A DNA stretch of 64,000 nt, taken from positions 1 to 64,000 of the forward strand of contig JAAVTG010000620.1 in the NCBI GenBank assembly GCA_011947345.1. The letters are read 5' to 3'. The notes beneath the pieces are model-generated. The model was not told the origin of the DNA. It was given only the letters and a program-made list of their open reading frames with translations, and did no database searches. Positions 34,193-43,206 of this stretch are shown here, piece by piece. Made by a program: the position numbers and the translations under genes. The stretch comes from Phytophthora quininea (taxonomy: Eukaryota > Oomycota > Peronosporomycetes > Peronosporales > Peronosporaceae). Each line of letters opens with the position of its first letter. Position 1 is the stretch's first letter.

Positions 34193-34225
34193 TTTCAGAG
34201 CTTCTCCGTGCTCTCAGCACGGCCT
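34193..34225. repeat. Helitron 3' terminus with hairpin
   Basis: TTTCAGAG (34193-34200) is the inverse of the 5' terminal CTCTGAAA. CCGTGCT-CTC-AGCACGG (34206-34222) is a perfect 7 bp stem with a 3-base loop, ending three bases before the junction with DDX27 intron sequence. A short GC-rich 3' hairpin is a hallmark of rolling-circle elements. Confidence 0.75.
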
Positions 34226-35153
34226 TGTGGCTCTGTGGCAGCTGTCCAACGTGGAGAGCTCGGACTCGGAGGATGATGAGGTCAAGGACGCCGTGCTGAG
34301 CCGCAAGCAGCAGCAGCAGCAGGAGACGCAGCACAAGAAAAAGCAGAGCGAGATCGCCGAGGACTTTGAGTTCGATGACGGCGGCGCCTTCTCAACGGGC
34401 GGCAGCTCATGGGACTTCACCAAAGCCATCTCGAGGATCGACAAGATGGAGAGCGGCATCCCAACGGCCACCAAGCGGACGTCCATCCAGGTCAAGATCG
34501 ACAAGAGACGTAAGGAAAAGGCGGCGGAGAAGCAGGCCAAGAAAGAGAAGAAGGAGGCCAAGAAGAAGGCCAAGCAGCAAGAGAGCGAGAGTGAGAGTGA
34601 GCAGGAAGAAGAGAGCAGCTCTGAGAAGGACAGCGACAGCGAAAGTGACAGTGGAGAGAGCGCGGACGAGAAAGAGGAAGGCGTAGGAGATGATGATGAA
34701 GAGGAGGAGGACATTGTGGTGGAAGAGGAGCGGCTGCAATCGGCGCTGAAGGACAACAAAGAGGCGCAGCAGTCGCGGGAGGACCTGGTGGACGCTCTGG
34801 AGAAGAAGAAGGCGGCTGAGTTCTTCGAGACCGACCCGTTCGCGGCTGAGGAGTTTGCAAAGACCAAGTTCGAGACCTTTGCGGACCTGAAGCTGTCTCG
34901 GCCGATCATGCGGGCCATCTCACACATTGGCTTCGAGAAGCCGACGCCGATTCAGCAGCGCGCGATTCCGATTGCGCTCACGGGTAAGGATATCTGCGCC
35001 AGTGCCCAGACGGGTAGTGGTAAGACGGCTGCCTTCTTGCTGCCCATCTTGGAGCGTCTTCAATTCCGCTCGCGACGTGTGCAGTCGACTCGCGTCATGA
35101 TCATTTGTCCCGTGCGTGAGCTCGCCACTCAGTGCCAGTCCATGTTTGAGCAG
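34226..35153. repeat. Tandem segmental duplication, copy 1, right part
   Basis: Matches 43310-44240, starting in DDX27 intron 1 and ending inside exon 2. Small differences include one extra CAG codon in a Gln run and one fewer Asp-Ser unit in the acidic region. Confidence 0.93.
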
Positions 35154-35240
35154 ATACACGATGCATGCCACTTTCTGTTGAAGAACTACGTTCGTATTGG
35201 AATTGTCCAAGACGAAAAGGCCACTTATCGCTGGCGTTGA
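34242..35240 (+). pseudogene. Truncated DDX27/DRS1 exon 2, copy 1
   Basis: Encodes the acidic/basic N-terminal region, the Q motif (KPTPIQQRAIP), Walker A (AQTGSGKT) and PVRELATQ, then departs from DDX27 after FEQ at 35153 and reaches a stop at 35240 in unrelated sequence. Motifs Ib to VI are absent, so it cannot be a helicase. Its Q motif keeps the consensus Pro that the full-length copy has changed to Leu. Confidence 0.9.
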
Positions 35241-36297
35241 CATTTGAAAACGAAATGACGAAGGTGCGCCAACTGTCGATTCAGCAAAGGTCTCTGAGCA
35301 TTGCAGTGGTGCTGCCTTCACTCAAGAGACCTATTCGACAAGATTGACTCGGGACACCACAATGTTCATACATGCCGTCATGGAGCTGAAGTGGGTTTCG
35401 CTGGCATGGCTCTGGACCAATCAAACATCCACGAGCATCAAGACGGCGAAGAGGCTTTGGAAGTTTCAGCGCATCTGGCGGACATGGTAGACGAAGATAC
35501 CCCGAGTTCCCACGAGGATGAAAACATGCCACAACTCAATGAAGTAAATGAACCGACTGAATCCCAGCAATCAACGAGTCAGCAAGACTTGGTGGAAGCT
35601 GTTATTACCGCTCAGACCGTGATGATCGACGGAATTACCGATATCAAGCTCGATATTGCAGCAGAAGCCCGCGATGCGCCTCAAACGAGGTCGATTGACA
35701 TCGTGAAGTGTACGGATGGAGCGTTCCGTCGTCTGCTGATCGCTCATTCAGCAAAATTGCAAGAACACGTAGGTGAATCGGCAACCGAGGAGATCTGAAG
35801 CCAGCGCAAGAACCTGATCCACGAATACAAGCTAAAGCGTGATGTTTGCAGAAAGGTGAAGGATCAAGGTGATCTGTCGCTTGAAGACGCGTGGGCTAAA
35901 GTCGAACCTTGTGGTGAATTTGGAGCGCTCATCGAATTTTCTGTTGGCCTCGCAAGTATTGCTCCAGGAACCCATACTGTGGAAGGGGATTTCGGTACGC
36001 TAAACGGTGTAGCTAGTCCACAGGAGAACTGCAAGCGCGTCAATACTTCGAAGTCATGGATCTGGCGGACAGATTCGAGTCAAGCAAGAAGGTTATAGCA
36101 CAACAGTGAGTTTCTGATCCAACAGAGCGTACGTAGGCTAACCTCACGTACATTTCCATGCGTAAGCTAGTGCCCTTTAGGGTTTTCTGGCAATTCAATA
36201 CATTTCCTGTGCAATGCCCCTTTGAACTTTCCCAACTCTGCCCATTTTACATCAAATCCCAGCGACTTTCAAAATGCCCCGTTTGAGCATGCCTACG
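35154..36297 (+). pseudogene. Spacer between duplicates with hAT-like transposase remnant
   Basis: This sequence is present only between the two copies. An open frame at 35301-35798 encodes an acidic, Gln-rich protein. A following segment in 35856-36098 reads FSVGLASIAPGTHTVEGDFGTLN, which resembles the C-terminal dimerisation region of hAT transposases (a Ser/Ala-rich helix followed by VE-DF). A stop at 35796 and frame changes break it. No inverted repeats were found at its edges. 36100-36297 holds nothing recognisable. The assignment is tentative. Confidence 0.35.
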
Positions 36298-36443
36298 CAT
36301 GGGTGACATGCCGAGTGAGGTTGTTCAGCAGGAGTAAGCAACCAGCTGTGTGCATCATAATCGACTGCTCCACGTAATCCTCCTCTGCCGAAAAACCAAC
36401 AACTTCATTCGTGAATTGGTGGTCCAGTACGAGCTTCAACGAC

Positions 36444-37798
36444 ATGAATTTGGACGATGATGACACGCTGACAATGTCGGCAGCTCTCGATTTCGTCGAA
36501 ACCGTTGAAATTGGCGAGAGTGGTCAGCCCGGGGATGCTACCAAGAGCTTGGTGAATACCGCCATTGTTGACCCCCGCCCGTTGTCTTCCAGTCCGACGG
36601 AAAATATTCCGCCAGTGCGTCGCAAACGCACGTTCAAACAAGGCTACTCCACGCTACAAGCGCGCCGCAAAAGGGAAGAGTTGCTGGAACTGCGTCGCCA
36701 AGTTGCAGGACTCGAGGAATGGCTGCAGCACGTGAAAGATAAAAGTACCAACACGACAGAGCTTTCCCAAAATGTTGTGGCTCGCTCCTTCTTGCAGCAG
36801 CAATGGGGGTTCAGAGCGATGGAAGAGTTCAAGAAGCTGCAAGACGCAGAGCACACGAACAAGAAATTGAAGCACGCCCTGAAGACGCAGAAGAAACTGA
36901 ACGCAGCGGTACTTGCAATCGTCCGGCGCAGGAAACCCTCTCGGTAGGTCATTTGCATCGCGTCCTTCACTAGCGAATGATGTTAACGCTTTGCACCTAT
37001 GTTCCAGGGCATCGATTTTGTGTTCAACAACCCCACCAGAGACACCCGAGCTAATCTTCGCCTCGACAATACCTCCATCTTCATGGAGCAACTCTCCAGT
37101 CGTGTCTCGCAGATGTACCACGACTGCGAGTCGGTCTTCCCGAAAGAACGACTGCCGACCTTCGGCTTCAGAATGGAGCCCACTGTTGACATGTACCGAG
37201 GTCGGATGATGGAAATCGTGGCGAGATCCCCCGTCGACTGCCCCATGAAGCAAGCCAGCGATGCCTTGTGGGAAGGTCTGTGCAAGCGACGAACGGCTTA
37301 CCGCTATGTACGTCTTCTTAATCTTCGGTTGTTGTTGCCGTGGTAGCAAACGTTCACCGAATGTGCTGTCTGCTGTAGATGACTGCGAAAGGTGCCAATG
37401 CCGTGGCAGTTGGGTTTGGCATGACTCTACAAAACCGATTCGGGGCCACCCACGTGAACGGGGTTCAGTACTTGCAACGGTTCGAGGAAGCCGACCGTGT
37501 GGTGCAAATCCGAGCGTACAAACTGCTGCTTCCGACCGAAGGGCTGTATCTTCTTGGCCACGCGTGGACAGTTGTCTCGAAATCGGAGACGGACCCAGTC
37601 CACAAGAGCGACGCGCAATTCTACATGCAGCTATTCGTTGAGACCCAGGAAGGGTTTTCGGCCGCTGAAAAAGACGTCAACTACATTGAAGAAATTGGAC
37701 TGAGCGGCTGGAGCTCCAAGATGAGAATGTGCACGTTGTGGTTGCAAGAAGTGATGAGTCAGAGAGCACAAGAGTATCTGTCCACGACTTCAGTCTGA
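36444..37798 (+). CDS. Coiled-coil/START-like protein (oomycete family), copy 2
   Basis: Exons 36444-36943, 37008-37307 and 37379-37798 have GT/AG introns of 64 and 71 bp. A basic stretch (RRKRTFKQGYSTLQARRKREELLELRRQ, about residues 45-75) runs into a leucine-rich coiled coil, bZIP-like. The C-terminal 200 residues look START/lipid-binding-like (GVQYLQRFEEADRVVQIRAYKLLLP...). One G is missing near 36929 (GGAAA, GGGAAA in copy 1), which breaks the join to exon 2. With it the protein is 406 residues. Upstream frames open to a GTG at 36411, but ATG 36444 is the first proper start. It converges on GH3 with 110 bp between stops. Function unknown. Oomycete annotations often call this architecture an M96 mating-specific family; I recall that and did not verify it. 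Confidence 0.7.
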
Positions 37799-37908
37799 CA
37801 TGCTGCACTATGATTTCCGTATCGATAAGATACTTTTTTGCTGTGTGAAATGCACTAGCGATGTCGTTTTGCCCGTACACAATCTCTCTCCTCATTTCGA
37901 CAACTGGG

Positions 37909-40237
37909 CTAACTCCAGACAGCTTCGCGTGGAAGAGACTTCCGGGTAATGTCTTCACCAGCCACCGCAATGGGCATTCGCGTAGCGGCTTCCTTCACGT
38001 CCACTTTGTGTTGCAAGGTGTTTATATTAACCGTCCAGTTTCCAGAAACCACGACCCAGTCTCCACTTTCGTCAGCAAGAGCAAACGCTTTGGCCTCAAG
38101 GCAAAACGGAACTTCGGTCTTCTGTCCCTTCAGAAGCCGTGACGTACGCTCAAACGCCGCCAACGTCTTCAACGGCCGTCCATCTTGGCCTGCTTGTGGG
38201 GCTTCTGTGAAGACTTGAACGATATGCTCACCCTCGAGGTCGCCGTGATTTGTCACAGCAACGCTAAAACTCGCCAGACACTCGTCTCGCTGGTTGGACA
38301 GTTTTTCAGTAATGTCAGCAGCATTCAACGACCTCGGTGGCTCAACACTCCACGTTTCATGGAAGTCGCTGTACGAAAGACCGAACCCAAACTCATACAC
38401 TGGCAAACCCGAGAAAAAGCGGTACGTTCGGCCGGGGTTTCCAGTCGCAAACGTTGGACGCATGTGCATATCGTAGATTGATACTTGATTCACATAGTCT
38501 GCGTCGTAAAACGTTTGAGGAAGCCTCCCTGACGGGTTGTATTCCCCGAACAGCACGTCCGCTATCGCTTGCCCGCCGGCTTGTCCGAGATATCCTCCAA
38601 ATACAATCGTCCCGACCTTCGGGTGGCCCTTGTAGAGTGACAAATCTACACTCCCACCGGCGATAACCACCAGTACAATCGGTTGCGAGACAATGTCCAG
38701 CACTCGATTGAGAAAAGCAATCTGGAACCCTGGCAGCTTGAGGTGGTACCGATCGATCTCTTCTCGCTCTTGGGTCTGATCCAGTCCGACGAAAGCAATT
38801 ACACGATCAGATTTCGTGACAACAGCAATAGCATCGTCGAAATCTGGCAGCACTTCTTCGCCTGACACTTTGCACCCCAACGAATACGCGGCATTCGGCA
38901 CGTATTTCTTAATCCCCTCCAACGGAGTAACGATATGCGAGGGTACTCCAAAGTAATTTCCCAAGAGAGCAGCGCTTGCGTTGAAGTGAGGTCCGATCAG
39001 CGCCAGCGATCCTTCTTTGTTGTAGCTGTCTGTGGTCAGGGGTAAAACATTGTTTTCGTTCTTCAGGAGGACAATACTCTGGTGCGCTGCCTCAAGGGCT
39101 AGTTCTTGATGTTCGGCCGTGTCTATCGAAGTCGACGAAATGTTTGCGTACGGCTGCTCCCCTTTTCAAACATGCCTAGCCGCATTAAGACACGGAATTG
39201 GTTTTTCAGTGCGTTGTGAATCATGGTCGTCGTGACGATTCCTTGTTCCAACGCCTTGGGGAGATGTTCTCTCAGAAAAGACCCGCAGTTGAGGTCCATG
39301 CCAGCGTCCAGCACTGTGGCGCATGTCCTCTCAGGCGACTGCGTGTAGTGATGGTGATAAATAATATCGGCCACTGCCTCGCAGTCCGAGGTGATGTATC
39401 CATCAAACCCCCACTCCTCGCGCAGAAGGTCAGTCAGCAACGTCTTGTCGGCACAGGAAGGCGTGCCATTCACGGCGTTGTAGCTGCACATGACGGAGCT
39501 GGCATGACCTCTCTTCACACAGCTCTCAAAGGCTGGAAAATACGTATCCGCTTGGTCTTGCTTGGTCACAATGGCGTCATTGCGATGCCTCGGAACTTCC
39601 TGCGAGTACGCCGAGAAGTGTTTGCAGCAGCTCGAAATCTTGAGAAACTTGCTGCCATCTCCGTCCTCCTCCTCCATTGGTTCACCCTGCAAGCCCCTCA
39701 CAAAGGCTGCAGCATATTCCCCTGTCAGGTACGGGTCTTCCCCTGGTGTTTCCTGACCTCGACCCCATCTCGGATCTCTGAAGATGTTGACATTGGGGGT
39801 CCAGAACGTCAGTCCGGAGTGTTTGTTGTTGTAGAAAGCTCTGGCCTCGGTCGAGATGACCTCTGCGATCTTGTAGAACAGTGTGCGGTTGAACGACGCA
39901 GCCGTGCTCAGCACTTGGGGAAGCTGGTGGCCACTGGCGTCGAGTCCTTGAACGTCACGCCTGGAGACAACCCTACGCCGTGCAGAGCTTCGTTCCACCA
40001 CTCGTAGCGAGGCACGTTCACCGCTGAGGCTGCCGACGCCCCGTTGACTAGCAGCCCAACGGCCTGGTCCAACGGGATGCGACTCACGAGGTCATCGACG
40101 CGGTCGTTCACGGGCAGCGACGAGTCGCAGAACGGTAAGGACGACACGGACGCGTTGTTGCAGACGGTGTCGGTGTAGGAGAAGCTGCTGACAGGCACCA
40201 AGGCCCATAGCGAGAAGAGGAAGCCCACGTGCCACAT
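37909..40237 (-). CDS. Secreted GH3 beta-xylosidase/beta-glucosidase, copy 2
   Basis: A glycoside hydrolase family 3 enzyme, most like plant-type beta-D-xylosidases, that would act outside the cell on plant or microbial wall oligosaccharides. The start ATG 40237 gives a signal peptide (MWHVGFLFSLWALVPVSS). Motifs: [12 protein letters not shown] near residue 85, [22 protein letters not shown] and the nucleophile region [13 protein letters not shown]. The C-terminal GH3 domain (GGYLGQAGGQAIADVLFGEYNPSGRLP) and a fibronectin-III-like end (VAVTNHGDLEGEHIVQVF) follow. The frame breaks at the G-run 39917-39920 and C-run 39159-39162, both shared with copy 1. One base restored at each gives 776 residues, the usual length. 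It follows SAP-like gene A by 135 bp. Confidence 0.85.
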
Positions 40238-40372
40238 ACCGGGCAGATTCGCGAATGACTTGGGTGGTCTGAGGTGCGTGGTTGAAGGTGGCCAGCTGTT
40301 TTCAATGTGCAGTGGTTGAAGTGCTTTCAACTATTGCTTCGACGACTACCATCGCCTTGCTACGATTCCCCA

Positions 40373-41781
40373 CTACGTCGCGTGTTGGATCTGTCGAAGC
40401 TCGCTCGCAGCACTTCGCACGATGTCATTAATCATCGACTTGATTCTCTCGATGCTTTCGCTAGTGCAGTCCACACGCTGCAGCGTCTCGGCCGCCAGAG
40501 CCCACTTCTCGACAAACCGAGCCTTCTCGAGCGATGCCGACAGAATGGAAGCGAGGTTGGTGGTTGAATTAAAGCTGGCGTTCGGCAAAGAACGTGTTTC
40601 CAACGGGGTTGAAGTCGACGGCAGCGTTTCAACATCCTCAGCTTGATCTGGAACATGTCCAGGTACTGACGACGCTGTTGCCTTGGCGTGTCTTCCATTG
40701 CTTTGGCGATCGCTCTCGCAGCGACTATTTCCATTTCCTTGGACAGCCATTTCGGACGCGTGAGTAGCTCCACGACCTTGTTGGGAAGACTTCAAGCCCA
40801 GACGTGATTGTGCTTCGTTTGCCTGACCACTGTCGACAATTCGAGCTCGCTTCTTGGGCCGGGGGCTTCTTCCTCTTCATCATGATGACGAGTCTTTGAA
40901 ATCGTTGGAAGTTGGGTCCACCCGCTTTTTGTCGGTGTAGTTTTCACAACGAGCACACCCAGTTTGCATTCGATATCCGGCAAAATGCCAGGTCGAGCAG
41001 ACAACCAGTCGTGGATATACAGCACTTCTGGCTTGCCTACACATGCCATGGACAATTTGCAGTGAGTTCCCATGTTTTGAACAGTTCGCAATGCAGATTT
41101 GTAGTTTTCTTTCATCAATTGCCACATCTCCGCCAGTTTTGTTGCTTGTTGTTGGGTAGCTAGAGCTGGAGCCACCGAACAATACTGGAGGTGGCTCGTA
41201 ATGAGCTTGTCGTACACTTCTTCTTTCCCTCTCCAATTGAACGCACGCTCGACATCCTGCCAAAAACTGGCAACTCCAGCTTCGTCAGTGGAGCAGTTCT
41301 CAACCCGCTGCAATCTTGACACGAACTTATCACAGAGAAGCACGTTCAGCAGGCGAAAATTGCAAGATGTCGTCCAGGCCGAACGAGGTAAAGCGGTTGG
41401 ACTACGCTCCAACTGCGTTTGCGTCGAGATGTTAGCGCGCGGTGTCTGCGAGAACGGGATTATTGCGGTAGTGCTTGACTCCTCTGGAGCTTCGCACATT
41501 CGACGATGCCAGTATTTGCACAGGAGATTCGCCATGCCAACCTTGCGGAGTCCTCTCAACTGGAAACCGAGACGACTGCATGCTGATCTCAAGGCATCTC
41601 GAGACTGGGTCATGAGCTCCACCCGAAGGTTTTGTTCACTACTGGTGGCAGGGAACGCGTCCACGAATGAGATGACTGCTTCTCCCCTCAACGAAGCCGG
41701 CATGGTCGAGCCTAACGGTATGTTGGAAACTGCAGGACAAATTTCGTCCAAATCACCCAACGTGAAGTTGGCTTTTATCAA
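40373..41781 (-). CDS. SAP-like/Myb-SANT-like nuclear protein A, copy 2
   Basis: Nearly identical to the protein at 10777-12185: SAP-like N-terminus, FRLLNVLLCDKFV block, YIHDWLSARPG, NLS and C-terminal helix. The two open frames are joined by one base at the G-run 40861-40865, giving exactly 1,410 bp and 469 residues. A few substitutions separate the copies, for example Asn to Ile at about residue 116 and Val to Met in TVQNMGTH. Function is inferred only from domain resemblance. Confidence 0.65.
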
Positions 41782-41829
41782 AGCGACAATGATAAAAAAT
41801 TAAACAGCTTTTCCAGTGTTTGGTTTGTT

Positions 41830-43073
41830 TTAGCCGTCAAGCTCACTCGCAGCTCTTTTCACAAGTTTGGCAATCATCGCCGTGATGTCCGTGATGCTTT
41901 CGGCATTATTGTCCACGCGTTTCAAAGTCTCGGCAGCTGCTGCCCATGCCACGACAACTTTTGCTTTTTCGAGAGAGGATGCCATGACTGATGAATTTTC
42001 AACCTCCTCACATACTTCAGTTGGTTGTTGATCCGATGGGGTCGACGGCACAGCAGAAGGTAAGTCCGACTCCTCCTGCTCCGAGTTTTGAGCCGAAACT
42101 TTGGCACGTTTCCTTGCAGGAGTTGCTTCGTCTTCGTCTTCGTTGCCCAGCCCCCAGAAATCACTATCCGTGTCAGTATCACTGGAAGAGTGTACAAAAT
42201 CCTCACTTCCTTCCCCTGACGCTCGACTTTTCCTCTTGCCCATTGAGAAATGCGACTCATCATGGAATGGTTTAAACAGTCGACACTCTATACTCGGCAG
42301 CACTCCTGGTCGCCGCGCCAACCAGTCGTGTAGATACAAAATCTCCTCTCTGCCTACACAAAACTCTGAAAAGTCCTTCTCCATGCTGGCACGCCAAACT
42401 TCCTGCAATGCAGCACCATATCTCTGTTTCATCCGCTCCCACTTCCTCTGCAGTCTCTCCGCTTGGTGGGGGCTCTCACTATAGGAAATATGTCTTCATA
42501 TTCTGGGCGTTTCTTCACGAGTACATCAAACTCTTTATCTCCCGACCGGAAGGCAGTCTCTGCTAGCTGCCAAAACTTGAGCTTGTCCACCGTTTTAAAG
42601 CCGTTTAGCGGTGCCTCAAGTTGCTGGAGCTCCAGCACAAACTCGTCACTGAACAGAACGTTGAGCAGACGAAAACCGCAGTGCTTCGTCCAGTGGTTCG
42701 TCCAGCATGCCCGGCCGGACACCGGTCGGTTCGTCGCTCGCACCGATCTTCTTACTGCGTCTGTCGGCATCGGCATCGGCTCGCTGTAGGTCTTGGACTT
42801 GACATTTTCCTTGGGTTTAGGAACAGGTTCGGGGATGTTACGAGTCTCCCTCGCTTTTCCCATCGGTTTAGCAACCTTTTCCGTTGGTTTAATGTCATGT
42901 TGGTGCCAGTACGCGCAAATTGCGTCCACGATGGCAGCCTTGGACGCGGCGTGACGCACGTGGAGGTGTCTGCAGGCATCTTGCAGTGCGAAGATGGTGT
43001 AATCGTTCAGGCGCGTCTGCAGGGTCTGCTCGTCCGCCACGGAGCTCAGCAGCGATGAGATCCATCCGCTCAT
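41830..43073 (-). CDS. SAP-like/Myb-SANT-like nuclear protein B, copy 2
   Basis: Paralogue of A and counterpart of 12234-13488. Here the N-terminal half is continuous from ATG 43073 to the G-run 42468-42472, where one base is missing. Restoring it gives 1,245 bp and 414 residues. The acidic region is two residues shorter than in copy 1 (DTDSDFWG against DTDSDFDFWG), and an Arg-Pro repeat (PMPMP) is one unit shorter. These length changes are in frame, as expected for real variation rather than sequencing loss. Confidence 0.65.
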
Positions 43074-43206
43074 CTTGAAGAGCTTCAGAGCAGATTGACC
43101 GGCAAATATGGCATGCTATCTGATAGGATATATGTATTACAAGGTAATCATATTGCTGGCCAGCTATTTGGTTGGCAGTGCGCATTTCCGCTTGATAGAC
43201 GGGACC
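43074..43206. promoter_or_regulatory. Bidirectional promoter region, SAP-like gene B / DDX27
   Basis: 133 bp between the divergent start codons of gene B (43073) and DDX27 (43207), duplicated at 13489-13621. It must hold both promoters unless transcription starts inside the genes. I see no certain core element. Confidence 0.5.

Larger units (their letters stand above)
13728..34225 (+). mobile_element. Helitron/Helentron-like rolling-circle element, 20.5 kb with nested insertions
   Basis: Copy 2 of the duplication supplies the empty site: intron sequence reads ATTCTGTGGCTC at 43306-43317, while copy 1 runs ATTCTGT, then 20,498 bp, then TGTGGCTC. A TGT is present on both sides. The element encodes a Helitron-type Rep protein, a PIF1-family helicase and a divergent OB-fold protein. 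Its ends carry an 8 bp inverted repeat (13729-13736 against 34193-34200), and a 7 bp-stem hairpin closes three bases before the 3' end, as in Helentron/Helitron2 elements. It contains an unidentified 2 kb insert, a DIRS-like element and, inside that, a gypsy element. Both main ORFs are broken, so this copy is not autonomous as read. Confidence 0.82.

Noticed and set aside
34214..34927. Ser-rich minus-strand open frames opposite DDX27 (also 43295-44014)
   Set aside because: Mirror of the Lys/Glu/Asp-rich N-terminus of DDX27.
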